A DNA stretch of 64,000 nucleotides from Acanthosepion lycidas. Taxonomy: Eukaryota; Mollusca; Cephalopoda; Sepiida; Sepiidae. Where the stretch lies: assembly GCA_963932145.1 (NCBI GenBank), contig OZ010578.1:44297904-44361903 (forward strand), in the 5' to 3' direction. The notes under the pieces were generated by a model. That model made no database searches, was not told the origin of the DNA, and worked only from the letters and a program-made list of their open reading frames with translations. Positions 21,340 through 31,699 of this stretch are shown here, piece by piece (within the stretch, counting starts at the first letter, position 1; every line of letters starts with the position of its first letter). The translations under genes and the position numbers were made by a program.

Positions 21340-21790
21340 TAGCGTTAATGGACTGTTCTAACCCTAGAATTGAGCTGTCTAATGGAGGTTTATTCGGCAG
21401 TAATTGACCAACAACAACTCGCCGCTGTCCATCATCACAATTTGCCTCACGTCCGAGCGCTGAAGGGCCGACAAATTAGTTCTAATTAGGCGTATTAATT
21501 TTGTATTGCTCCGCGTTAGGCGTGCGCCGGTCCGGCTTAAATTGTGTTAGGTGAGTGAATTAGAGCGATTTAATACGCCAGTGTTAGCAAGGAACAACAA
21601 AGAGCCGCGCTCGGCTGATATGTTTGCGATATTAACCGTGGCCAGTGTGAATCACATTCGAGGTACGTTTGCTTTAATTAAGGCTGTCCTAACAAGTTTT
21701 ATTCCCAGTCGTCCGTTGGACCCAGCCCCGACACCGACATCTTAACGTTAGCGATGTAGGCACCGGCTCCCCAACACCACTATCGACACT
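21340..21790. promoter_or_regulatory. Candidate non-coding regulatory segment
   Basis: Distinct from its surroundings: balanced composition, no simple repeats, no match to any repeat in the window, and several homeodomain-like TAATTA/TTAATT cores (near 21486 and 21676) plus GC-rich patches (CCGGTCCGGC, GCCGCGCTCGGC). No long open frame. Regulatory function is an inference from composition only. Confidence 0.3.
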
Positions 21791-21839
21791 GACTCTGGCA
21801 ATCGAGAGAACTGCCTTGTTCGACAACGCTGTTCTTTTA

Positions 21840-22056
21840 TTCAGTTAATTGTTTCGTTGCTAGTCTTTTTCTGCTCTGGTCTTTTGAATTTATTTTCTTG
21901 CTTTTTAGTTCTTTCAGTTTTCTTATTTTTATTTTATTCTATTCGTCTTTCTTTCGTTCTTTCCTTATCTGCTACATTAGGCTTTCTTCTTTGCTCCTGT
22001 TTCTTTCTGTTGCTTGCATCTTTTTTTCTTTCTTTTTTTCTCTTTCCTCCTTTTTA
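21840..22056. repeat. Pyrimidine-rich low-complexity tract, left part
   Basis: TTTC/TTCT-rich sequence. F/L/S-rich frames on the plus strand are compositional. Confidence 0.9.
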
Positions 22057-22134
22057 TTAGGTTGGTGCAAAAATAATGTCGTTTTCTCACATATTAACAT
22101 GTGAGAAAACGACATTATTTTTGCACCAACCTAA
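22057..22134. mobile_element. Mariner-type MITE, 78 bp
   Basis: Ends TTAGGTTGGTGCAAAAATAA and its exact reverse complement, forming a near-perfect hairpin with TATTAA at the centre, flanked by TA on both sides (22055-22056 and 22135-22136). The terminal sequence matches the MADE1/mariner type. Too short to encode a transposase. Confidence 0.92.
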
Positions 22135-22136
22135 TA

Positions 22137-23015
22137 TATTTTTGCTTCATTTTCTTTCTTATATTTAGTTCGTTCTATTCTTTCTTTCTCTTTTGTTTCT
22201 TTTTGTTTCTTTTTTGTTTCTTTTTGTTTCTTTTTTGTTCCTTTTTCTTTCTTTTTTGTTCCTTTTTCTTTCTTTTTTTTTGTTCCTTTTTCTTTCTTTA
22301 TTTTGGTTCCTTTTCTATTAGTTCATTTTATTCATTCGTCTTACTCTTTTTGTTTCCTATTTTTCTGTCGTTCTTTTCTTTCTTTCTTGTCTTTAATCTT
22401 TATGTTTTATTCTTTATTTCTTTCTTAATTTTCGTTTTTTTTTCTCTCTTTCTTTCGTTCTTATTTACTTCCATTTTTCTTTCTTCTCTTGCTTTCTTCT
22501 GTTACTGTAGATCTTCCATCTGTTTCTTTTTGTTGCTTGTATCTCTTTCTTTCTTTCTTTCTTTTTTTATTTCTCGTTCATTTTCCAGTTTTTTCTCTCT
22601 CCTTATTTTTTTTTTCTTAATTTTAGCTTTTTTATTTAATTTTATTTTTGTCTTTTATCTTTTTTATTTCTTAATTCTTTCTTTCGTTTGTTCGTTCCAA
22701 CCTTCATTCGTTTATTTCTAATTCACCAAATACTTTATATTTGATTCTAGATCTTAAGTTTTCCCTCATAATTTAGCCATTTTTTCTTATCTTCGTTAGT
22801 TATTTCTCTAACAAATCCATTCTCTTTTCTCCCTACGTATCCGTTCTTTATTTTATTTTGTCCTTTCTTTTTTCGACATTCCTTTTCTTCTCAGCTCCCT
22901 TTTCACCTTCTTTCACTCTTCCATATTCTTTCATAATTATCTATAATTTACTTAACTTTTTATTGCTGCAAGCAAACCCTTCTTCTTCACCGCTATTCAA
23001 TTCTTGTCGTCATTT

Positions 23016-23054
<39 letters not shown>

Positions 23055-23062
23055 CACAGTTC
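22137..23062. repeat. Pyrimidine-rich low-complexity tract, right part
   Basis: T/C-rich throughout, ending in (CTTT)n at 23015-23053. The 206-codon frame inside it is a homopolymer-like artefact. Confidence 0.9.
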
Positions 23063-23084
23063 ATTTAATTTTCCCTCTTACAAT

Positions 23085-23410
23085 CAGAGGCGTTCGTTCT
23101 TTTCGCGCCAAAAGTGGCTGATTATTATCCGAAACCGTGGTGTTGGCGGCCATTACAACAATGGCGTCAGTAGCGACGGCAGAGCGGTGCGCGGGAAGCC
23201 AGAAAAGAAAAGCTGTCCTGGCAAACGATTGCAATGTTGATGCCGATTTTCGGACAGAGTGGCACTGGTGTCGCCATTCGTTGATGGCTGTGGCAAAGGC
23301 GAATCTGTCAATTGCTCCTTTATACGTTAAAGACCCACAAGGAGTCCTGGCTCGTAGTTGGTTCATGGCTAGTTTGTTAATTTCTTTTACTCTCCATAAC
23401 CGTTGTTGAA
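23085..23410 (+). other. Candidate unique segment, possible first exon
   Basis: Sequence complexity rises sharply and CpGs are present. GTGTTGGCGGCCATTACAAC precedes ATGGCGTCAG at about 23161, a good start context. The frame MASVATAERCAGSQKRKAVL continues to 23409 without a recognised domain. YY1/NRF1-like motifs (GCGGCCAT, GTGCGCGGG) would suit a promoter/first exon. This is inference: no splice donor was confirmed. Confidence 0.25.
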
Positions 23411-23599
23411 TATAACTGGTTGGATATCATACAAATTTGGATGAAAAAAGTCTAGAGCCATGCTCGGAGGTTTGAACCTATGCCTTTAGATTCAATAATC
23501 AGTGTCTTTATAAAATGACAGAAGGATTCAGTCAATACTTGCCGAATTATTCATTATGAAATATCTTTATCTCCGTCTTATTTTATCAAATGATTAAAC

Positions 23600-23800
23600 C
23601 GACTCGACATAAAAGCGGATGTGCATGTAGCGTAGGGATTATCGGCGCAGAAAATGGGATCGGCGTGTCGAGTTGAAGTCTCAGCCGATACTGTTGCATT
23701 CGATTTCGTACCAGTCGTACCTTTGGTTGACAACTAATCTAAGAGAAGGTCAATTTGTTAGGCTTGAGTCTGACTATTACATCTCGTAAATCATACTTGC
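23600..23800 (+). mobile_element. Possible tRNA-derived SINE
   Basis: GCATGTAGCGTAGGGATTAT resembles box A and GTCGAGTTGAAGTCTC resembles box B at tRNA-like spacing. No tail or TSD was defined and no second copy was seen. Confidence 0.35.
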
Positions 23801-23889
23801 TATGGAAACCGCAGCGTCAGCAACTAGTTTGGTGAGCCTGTGGCTCCAGCGTGGTGAAGCCGTGGCCCTATACGCCACATGACAGTTTA

Positions 23890-24577
23890 CGGGATAAAGA
23901 AGCACATAGGAAAAGTATTTAAAAATAATTTCAGATTGATATGAGGTTGAATCTCTCTGAAGTAGTTACGTTGGCCTAATTCTGATATTTCCTAAGCTCT
24001 GTCTGTTCATACAAATCTAATAACCAAAGAGAGAAGTGTAGAGCATTTCTGATGTACACATATGGAACCACTTGGTTGACAAGGGTTACCGAGAACGTGT
24101 GTGTCACATTTTGGGGAATAAACTAAGCTGTGATGTTGACTAGTTCTTTCTGTTCATCAAAAATTGAAATTAGGAACTGTAAACCTGAAGAAGTCCAGGG
24201 AATGGATCGGCTGAATTATTACAGTAGTAACAAAAGAATTTACAACGAATAAGTTCAATAGTCCAAAAAACTCTTGGAATAACTATTCTTAAATTTATAA
24301 CAGGTAAATAGAGAATAGATTGGGCGAAGCATTGTAATTGCAACACAAAGTATAATAAGTTCACTCGTCTGAACAATTCTTGGAATGATAATAACTATTC
24401 TCAAAACGATAGATGTTTACTGCTGTTGTATTTATTAAGTTCATTTTCAAATAGTAAATTTGTTTTATTAAGTTATTCTCACTTTTATAAGAAAAATATT
24501 GTCAGGATTTCTCCTGTAGACGCTGTGTTTTATGATTAATTATTGTCAATTCTTATTTCATTGTTTCATCTTTAAAA
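23890..24577. other. Unassigned AT-rich sequence
   Basis: Contains an internal imperfect repeat of 'ttggaataactattct' / 'ttggaatgataataactatt' (24274 and 24381). No gene was supported. Confidence 0.35.
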
Positions 24578-25115
24578 TATATTAGCTTGAAGTATACGTG
24601 TATTTTTTTTTGTACAGTGGCTGCTGAAAAATTCACTTCCAAAAATATGACCGAAATGATCAAGCGGAAGAATCTTTTTCCAATTCTTTTTTTTCAGCTC
24701 CTTTAACTGAATAATGGTCAACCTTCAATAAATAAGATAGCCGTTTGATCATCTGAATAGTAAAATATATTAGCTTGTAGGTGTGCACCTCAAGATGGTC
24801 TAGTGGTTAGCCCGCTTATCTCGCTAGAAGAATTACGCCTGAGTAGTGAGTTCGATCCTCACTGGGTGCCCCTTACTTTTGGCCTTGTACCACATCTGAG
24901 CTACGCTTGGAAAAACACTATATTAGCTTGTAGCATACTTGGGTTTTTTTTATAGAGTGGGTGCTGAAAAATCACTTCCTAAAGTATGACCAAAATGATC
25001 AATCGTAAGAATCTTTTTCCAATTCTTTTTTTTCCAGCTATTTTAACTGAATAATGGTCAATCTTCAATAAATAAGATAGCCGTTTGGTTATCTGAATAG
25101 TAAAATATATTAGCT
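24578..25115. repeat. Tandem duplication of a ~197-bp unit, split by a SINE
   Basis: Two copies ('atattagcttg', 'gaatctttttccaattcttt', 'ttaactgaataatggtcaa', 'taagatagccgtttg') occupy 24578-24780 and 24920-25115. The SINE at 24781-24919 sits at the junction. Confidence 0.9.
24781..24919 (+). mobile_element. tRNA-derived SINE with 14-bp target-site duplication
   Basis: The 139-bp insert is bracketed by exact 14-bp direct repeats ATATTAGCTTGTAG (24767-24780 and 24920-24933). The head resembles a tRNA: GCACC (24785-24789) can pair with GGTGC near 24866-24870, box A is TGGTCTAGTGGTTAG and box B is GAGTTCGATCC within a perfect GTGAG/CTCAC T-stem. The anticodon arm is not tRNA-like, and it ends with GGAAAAACACT rather than a long poly(A). 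Exact TSDs point to a young insertion. Confidence 0.85.
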
Positions 25116-25119
25116 AATT

Positions 25120-25700
25120 CTTTCTTGGTTGGTTTGGGAACTTTTCAGCACCTCTTAGTGCATAATGGATAATCTTCAATAAGTATGTTAGTTGTTAAGG
25201 TCGTCTAAACAGCAAAGGACGATTTCAAATGTTAACGTTTTTGCATGTAACAATATGAATGCTTGTCATATAAATTGTAATAACTTGTTACATTTGCATA
25301 CACTTTTTATACACTAAATGTAGCAACTACTATGGGACAGAAGTAAGTACACTGTTATATTTATTAACAGGTTGATTGCCTTCTCATTGTTAAACCTATT
25401 CTTACAGCTTCCAAAATATAAAAATGCAAAACAAAAATGTTCTTTAATATTAGGTTCTTCGGAATAAAACTGATTTATTTGTGCAGCTGAATGTCTTGCA
25501 TCGAAAGTTACATGCATATCACTCTTGATGGAGTCAAATTGAATCGAGAATTGCATACGTGATCTTCTCGGATTTTCCTGATAACTGGGATAAATGGGTT
25601 ATTTCATGCCGACAAGATTTATTAGGATAGGTTCGTAGGAATAGAATATGTACTCTTTGTAAGAAATCCTTTTGTAGATCAGGTTTCTGTAAAGAGGTTA
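25120..25700. other. Unassigned AT-rich sequence
   Basis: The 80-codon minus-strand frame at 25314-25556 has no recognisable domain. Confidence 0.3.
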
Positions 25701-25707
25701 TTTGTCG

Positions 25708-25860
25708 AGAGTCAAATGTATTGCTGGTAGTATTTTTTTAAATGTATTGCTAATAGTATTTTAAAAAATGTATTATTGGTAGTATTTTTTAAACGTATTG
25801 ATGGTAGTGTTTTTTCACAAATGTATTGCTGGTATTTTTACTATAAAAATCTGTGTTTAT
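25708..25860. repeat. Tandem repeat, 27-bp units
   Basis: About five copies of AAATGTATTGCTGGTAGTAT followed by a T run. The unit core also occurs at 45331-45400 and 47215-47260, so it belongs to a dispersed repeat. Confidence 0.8.
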
Positions 25861-25961
25861 ACTTTCATAGTGTTTGGACCCCAACTGAATTTGATCGGGT
25901 GAAGTTTTGGAGAAATTAAAATAAATAAATAAATGCTTAGAATATGTTTTCACTTACTTAC

Positions 25962-26301
25962 AGGATGTGAGGATTGTGTAATGGATAGCGGCACGGAATA
26001 AAAATCGGAGAGCCGAGTTCGAATTCTAGTCGAATTCGTTACATTCACTTACGCGCAAATACCCTAGAGGAGGGTATGAATCCATCTCCTCCTCCAGCTA
26101 TGGGTTAGATAGTAGTATTTGTATCTGGAAAAAAAATCAGTGTTATCTCCAAAAAAATATTCGTACAATATTCATAAGTAAGAAAAAAAAAAAAAAAAAA
26201 AAGAAAGAATTATTCCTACAATCCAAAATGTTCCGACTTCAAATAACTCATAATGTCTTACACACGTAAAAAAATAATCAATCAATCGATCAATCAATCA
26301 G
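25962..26301 (+). mobile_element. Composite SINE, tRNA module and tail
   Basis: GGATTGTGTAATGGATAGCG and CCGAGTTCGAATTCTAG (boxes A and B), 'acttacgcgcaaataccc', 'cagctatgggtta' and an (ATCA)n end. The 5S head is missing. An A run at 26188 interrupts the tail. Confidence 0.85.
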
Positions 26302-26304
26302 TCA

Positions 26305-27015
26305 CTTTCTTGGTGACAACTGGTTTAGATTTCGTGTACAAGATCAATAAAAAGTATTTCTCTTATTTTCATTTAGGCGTTGCTTGCAAAAATGGCGGTT
26401 TTATTCTGAGACGACCTTCAATGATCTTTGCTTTCCAAGCACATACTCTTCTCCAGACTCTCGTTGAACGATAGTTGCGCCGCTTTCAATAAAAACACGA
26501 ATATGTTTCCGTCTGTTAATTTGAGTTTTTGGAAGGTTGATGGGGTGAAAATTCAGCCTTGTATAAATATTCAAGACGTCCCCCCCCCACAAAAAAAAAA
26601 AAGAAAACGGAAAGCGCAAATACAACTTTTTTTTATGATCAAGAAATTGTTGAGATGATTTTGTTTTAAAAATCGTTTTATTTTTTTTCTCCGGTTTCAT
26701 CTCATGAAGAGAGCCTTTTCCGTTATAATTTGAATCTATCTAATTTGCTTGTTTTATCAACACTTCATTTATATAGATTTTTAATTTTTTCTTCACAATC
26801 ACTACACTACATCTTGTCCCTGAAATATTTTTGGAACAGAGATGGGAATTAATACTTAAAATAAAAAGAAGAAAAAAAGAAAAAGAAAGTTAATATTTGA
26901 ATAACAATTAGAAATTTATTGCGGATTTTGTTTATATTCCGATATTAATTTTTTTGTCGGTATTCTTATGAGAATCTAGACACGATAACGATTTACTAAT
27001 ATTGATTTTAACTTA
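26305..27015. other. Unassigned AT-rich sequence
   Basis: Includes a C run and A run at 26581-26602. No supported gene. Confidence 0.3.
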
Positions 27016-27019
27016 TTGC

Positions 27020-27276
27020 CTAAACATTATTCTCAATGGATACGCGTATTTGAGAAGATGATCTGTTTATTTATTAAGCAGTATATTTATTTATTTTTAT
27101 CTACCAGCCTGAATATTCGAGAAATCTTATTAGAAAATATACGTTCTCCGACTGGCATATTTTTCTAATAAGATTTCTCGAATATTCAGGCCGGTAGGCG
27201 AAGATAAATAAATATACATTTTAATAAATAAACAGCATCTACTCAAATATGAGTATCGATTAAAAATAGAGTTTAA
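27020..27276. repeat. 257-bp fold-back element
   Basis: The halves are complementary: 'agcctgaatattcgagaaat' with 'atttctcgaatattcaggcc', 'ttatttatttttatctacc' with 'ggtaggcgaagataaataaa', and 'atggatacgcgtatttgaga' with 'ctactcaaatatgagtatcg'. It shares its outer ends with the element at 19232-19480 and is followed by (TA)n. Confidence 0.88.
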
Positions 27277-27283
27277 GGAATCA

Positions 27284-27285
<2 letters not shown>

Positions 27286-27356
<71 letters not shown>
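27286..27356. repeat. (TA)n microsatellite
   Basis: Pure TA run after the fold-back. Confidence 0.95.
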
Positions 27357-27358
<2 letters not shown>

Positions 27359-27360
27359 AC

Positions 27361-27567
27361 TGAATACAGGGTTCGTATAAATGGAATAACATTCTAATAA
27401 CCAAAACCACTGTTTTTAAGAAGTGCTCAATTCAAAGTAGAGCGAATAATATTTGTTTGATAATAAATAAATTAATAATAAATATTTATAATAATATTTA
27501 TTTAAAAATTATAGCATAAGCATGTTTTTGGTATTGATATTATAACATGTTTATGTTATAATTTTTT

Positions 27568-27570
<3 letters not shown>
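27361..27570 (-). repeat. Repeat related to 31500-31660, opposite orientation
   Basis: Minus-strand text ('ttataacataaacatgttat', 'attcgctctactttgaattg', 'agcacttcttaa', 'ggttattagaatgttattcc') parallels the 31520-31650 segment downstream of the GUA-type hammerhead relic. The hammerhead part is missing here. Confidence 0.7.

Positions 27571-27610
<40 letters not shown>
27571..27610. repeat. (TA)n microsatellite
   Basis: Left boundary of the fold-back unit 27611-27817. Confidence 0.95.
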
Positions 27611-27613
<3 letters not shown>

Positions 27614-27808
27614 GAAATATAGTCTTAAGATGTGCTATATTTATGGGATAAAGTGCTCAATATCAGAGATAGAGCGTGTGTAAATATAAAAGTGAACATA
27701 GAAGTCAACACTTACAAGCGACAGTCTGCTAGATGCAAACGTCAGGCCACTGAAGATTGCATCTAGCATCAAACAGACTCTCGCCTCTAAGTGTTGGCTC
27801 TATGTTCA

Positions 27809-27817
<9 letters not shown>
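27611..27817 (-). repeat. (TA)n-bounded fold-back unit with decayed hammerhead-like cores
   Basis: Same element as 31699-31910, reverse orientation: 'gaaatatagtcttaagatgt', 'gataaagtgctcaatatcag', 'agatagagcgtgtgtaaata', then a palindrome. The plus-strand arm has CTGAAGA at 27750-27756, but GAAAC has become CAAAC and GTC has become CTC. The opposite arm has lost the GAAAC segment. Both cores are therefore inactive fossils. Confidence 0.75.
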
Positions 27818-27873
<56 letters not shown>

Positions 27874-27880
27874 TATATAT
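27818..27880. repeat. (TA)n microsatellite
   Basis: Right boundary of the fold-back unit. Confidence 0.95.
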
Positions 27881-28017
27881 ATAAAACATTAGGCAGCATA
27901 TAATTTATATACAAAGAAATAATTATACATTATACACTACTAGCGATGGATGTCGCCAATAATAGCATTCATATTGCTGATTGATTCTATGTGTGATTAT
28001 TTCTTTGTATATACTCT

Positions 28018-28168
<151 letters not shown>

Positions 28169-28169
28169 T

Positions 28170-28338
28170 AAAATTGTGCGATATTATAGAGTTATTAATC
28201 TCTGAATTTCTGAGGTGATGTGTTGTTCTTATTCTGAGATATTAAGTTCAAACTTGTTTCTCATTTTTGTTGTTTTTATCACCTTCCGGCCATTCTAGAA
28301 AAATAAGTTAAATTCTTTCGAAATAATAATTATATGAA

Positions 28339-28372
<34 letters not shown>

Positions 28373-29185
28373 TCGGCGTGTATTGTATATTCATGCATAT
28401 ACATATATATGTAGGCATAATGTGGAAGCAAGTTAGAGAAAGAGATAAAGCGAAAGATAGAACAGGAGAAAAGCTTAAGGTTCAAGAGAGAGAGGGAGAT
28501 AGATAGGGGAGGAGAAAGAGAGAGATATATGAATAGAACGATCGAGTATAGAGAATGTTGTTTGTATTTGAATGTGATTGCGAGCGTGAATTTTCATTCC
28601 CGCAAGAAAAAATCACTCGGCCAATGAAAAAGTGCCACGTCACAGAAGACCACCAGGCCTCCATGCAAATACAATCAATGCACTTCACTCGTATTTATAA
28701 ATCATTCATGAAGGTGGTTCTCGCCACAGTTCTCTGTATCCCACCCTACGCCCACCGTGTTCAAACGGTGACTCTCTACTGCTTCCCCACTTTCAATAGC
28801 GCCTCGAATCTTAAGAATTCAATTATTTCTGATTATTGGGACTTGTTTCCTAGCTTCTCTGTATTCATCAGCGAATAGTCTCCTTCGTCAGCTTCTGAAC
28901 AGGCAACCGACCATTTTGTTTTCTCTGTCTTCCTTCCATTTTTCATTTCGTTTTGTTTTTGTTTATTTATGTGCATTTCTTTTCTTAAATCTATTTCTCT
29001 TTTTCGTTAAACCCAATTTGTAGCAACCGGCATCAGGTCGTTTAATCAAAACACACTTTCAAGATTTCTCCCCAAGCGACACGTCAGTCTAAAAAAAAAT
29101 CAGCTTTACTTTTCTACAAGACAAATCATAAACAGGACGAATAAACCTACTCTTTATGAATACATCTATAAATTAATATATTACA
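28170..29185. other. Unassigned sequence with one 107-codon frame
   Basis: A (CTAT)n run lies at 28339-28369 and a GA-rich stretch at 28430-28545. The plus-strand frame 28555-28878 (MLFVFECDCEREFSF at the start) has ordinary amino-acid composition but no domain I recognise and no supporting context. It could be chance or part of an exon. Confidence 0.25.
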
Positions 29186-29186
29186 G

Positions 29187-29188
<2 letters not shown>

Positions 29189-29260
<72 letters not shown>
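29189..29260. repeat. (TA)n microsatellite
   Basis: Pure TA run. Confidence 0.95.
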
Positions 29261-29261
<1 letters not shown>

Positions 29262-29264
<3 letters not shown>

Positions 29265-30004
29265 TTTCTCGAAATAGCTAAAATATCTGCATACCGTGAT
29301 GAAAATATGCTCCAAACGAAATGAAAACATAGATTTATCGTCAAAATCTTTATGTTATTATTAAGAGGAAAGATTAAAGTATTTTTGAATATTAAATCAA
29401 TTTTTTTAATCCGTTTTAGAACATTCCAAATTTTGATTAAAAAAAAACTTTTTCTTGCGTTAGCTGATGTACTAATTTTTAGCATAGCATATTTTAGCCT
29501 CTTTTTTTGCGCTGATGGACACATTAATTTGAAAATTATTGCAAAAATCAAATACTTGGCGGATTTTAATGAAATTTTCATGATATATTCACAAATGAAT
29601 GAAATTTTGAAACCTTTTACATGTTTCATCTCCTTACTTAATTTTATGAAACTTGAGAAATTCAACGCCATAATTTTTAGTGACTATATTAGTTAAAAGC
29701 ACAATTCTTTGAAGAATTTGAATCACCGATTATTTTTGCAAAATCGGACCCGTCTTACCGAAAATCTGCTCTAAATCGAAAGATAAAAAACACAATAGAA
29801 CTAAGACATTATTTAATTAGAGAAGCTTTTAATTTCTTTTATGAATAATATATATTAAGGACATATGGTCTGAAGAAAAGAATTCAATGAATTTACAAAA
29901 TGTTTTTTTCATTTAAAAAAAAATTAATTGGGATAATTTATAATATTGCTAAATCATTTTAAAATTCAGTTTCAATGGTGTAACTCTTATTTAAAATTGT
30001 TATT
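29262..30004. other. Unassigned AT-rich sequence
   Basis: Long minus- and plus-strand frames (29147-29671 and 29352-29696) overlap each other and are K/I/F-rich, as expected from AT-rich DNA. No domain was recognised. Confidence 0.35.
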
Positions 30005-30016
30005 AAGTAAAACTAT

Positions 30017-30435
30017 CTGTCTATATTTCTGAGATGATGTATTATGTACATTATTGGGACTATTGTCCACATCTTTGTCGCCATATTTATTACAAAGTTT
30101 CGGCCGTTGTACGCTCCGACCTTCTTCAGGTGGTTGGAATGTCCTCAAGGACACATGGCACAGTGGATAAAGGCGTTGGTTAGATCCAGTGACAGGACCC
30201 AAAGAGTGTGAGTTCAATACCCAGTTAAGGCAGTGGAGAACTTTCAGAGGGAAATTAACAGGAGACAACTGATAACTGACGTCCATTAAACATGGCAAGT
30301 GGAACTAGAACAGTCTACCCCAGTGAGCGAAATAAAGGGTTCAGTTCGACATTTCAACCACCTGAAGAAAGCTGGAGCGTACAACGACCGAAACTTTGTA
30401 ATAAATATAGGACAATAGTCTGAATAATGTAAATA
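30017..30435 (+). mobile_element. Inverted composite of the second SINE family with 12-bp TSD
   Basis: Antisense SINE tail (30017-30145) joined to a full sense copy (from 30146: GACACATGGCACAGTGG, box B TGAGTTCAATACC). AAGTAAAACTAT occurs exactly at 30005-30016 and 30436-30447. The inversion junction differs from that at 5925/5926, so the two composites formed independently. Confidence 0.9.
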
Positions 30436-30447
30436 AAGTAAAACTAT

Positions 30448-30695
30448 ATTTGATAATCATATATCGTAAAGCATATTATAATATGACGATCCCGAACATT
30501 TTAAAATAATTTTGAATCGTTTTTGCAACTGTAAAAACTTGCCGAATTTTATAGGTATGGTCACACACACAAGATACTATCAGAAAATAAGAGCCAAAAT
30601 TTAGAACCAAAATTCTCTAAAATTCAATATAACATTAGAATATGGAGAATAATTTCTTAAATTTTTAAGAATATTGACTACTTAAAAGGTGTTTG
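30448..30695. other. Unassigned AT-rich sequence
   Basis: Nothing was recognised. Confidence 0.3.
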
Positions 30696-30699
30696 CGTT

Positions 30700-31204
30700 A
30701 ATTATTTTTAAGGTTAAAACCTCCGTAGAACAACATTGCATTACAATCTATCCGTCATTGGCTGTCACGGATGTGTTAAAAACCTGTCAACATCAATAAA
30801 TTGGCTACTGTCGAGTTGAAAATGCGTTTCTCTGTTATTTTAAACTTAAAAAAAATAATAGTTGATTCAAATCAGATTTATTATACTTTAAATCAGCTAG
30901 TATTCCTCAAATAATGTTTCAGAAAAGTATATTTTATTTTTGGAGGGTTTTTAATAACGATATTTTCATTTTTATAACACTTTAGTAAAAATGGCGCCAA
31001 AATCAAAATATTTATAAATTTCAAAAAAACATTTTCGTCGACTGAATTTAAATCAGTTTTGAAATAAAACATAGTATTTTGCAGATTTCAAATATTAAAT
31101 TTAATTTCTCAGCTTAAAATTAAAACTAAAATAAAAGCTTCAAGAAAGGTTTTTCATTATTAAAAATTCATTTTAATTGTAAGGTATCGAGTTTTCGTGG
31201 AGGT

Positions 31205-31206
<2 letters not shown>
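30700..31206 (+). repeat. Dispersed ~510-bp repeat, copy 1
   Basis: Co-linear with 63012-63550: CCTCCGTAGAACAACAT, 'tttaaatcagctagtattcc', 'gtttcagaaaagtatatttt', 'gctt' with 'aaaattaaaactaaaataaa', ending in GTGGAGGT and CCTAT. No coding capacity and no clear terminal repeats. I did not recognise the family. Confidence 0.85.

Positions 31207-31243
<37 letters not shown>
31207..31243. repeat. (TA)n microsatellite
   Basis: Directly follows the dispersed repeat. Confidence 0.95.
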
Positions 31244-31246
<3 letters not shown>

Positions 31247-31476
31247 TTTGTCATATAATTTAATACTTATTGGTTAGAATAAAGTCTATTTTAGTATAAC
31301 CCCAACTTTAAAGCTATTAATAGCTATTATAACCTTACTTCGTTGTCAAGTTTTTTGAATTCTTCTATACTTGTGTTTTGATTGGTCATTCTAGCTTATG
31401 TAAAAGCGTTTTCCCCTTGCGAAGGATTGTTAATTAATTTGAAACTTTTAAAACCATTTATTCTACATTCAACATC

Positions 31477-31560
31477 ATCACTTGATAAGACACCGGAGGT
31501 GTTGAAACAAAATGGCTATTTATGTAGTGATTTTATAATATATTTATGTTATAATTTTTA
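31477..31560 (+). ncRNA. Hammerhead-like relic, GUA type
   Basis: Stem I ATCAC (31477-31481) pairs with GTGAT (31527-31531). Core strand is TTGATAA (31482-31488), two changes from CUGANGA. Stem II GACACC (31489-31494) pairs with GGTGTT (31498-31503). GAA at 31504-31506. Stem III ACA/TGT and AAAT/ATTT with one bulged A; GT then A31526 at the cleavage position. Overall topology matches 12305-12360 although most bases differ, supporting compensatory conservation of the fold. Core changes predict no activity. Confidence 0.5.
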
Positions 31561-31657
31561 AATAAATAATTATATCTGCTCTACTCTGTATTGGGCACTC
31601 TTTTAAGAATAGTAATTGTTGGTTATTGTAATTTATTCCGTATACATCAATCATATA

Positions 31658-31661
<4 letters not shown>

Positions 31662-31698
<37 letters not shown>
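31662..31698. repeat. (TA)n microsatellite
   Basis: Left boundary of the palindromic hammerhead-like unit. Confidence 0.95.

Positions 31699-31699
<1 letters not shown>

Noticed and set aside
22101..22721. 206-codon plus-strand frame resembling a hydrophobic membrane protein
   Set aside because: Pyrimidine-rich DNA gives F/L/S-rich codons; it even starts inside the MITE.
29147..29696. Overlapping frames of 174 and 114 codons on opposite strands
   Set aside because: AT-rich, K/I/F-heavy, one runs into a (TA)n tract, and neither has a recognised motif.
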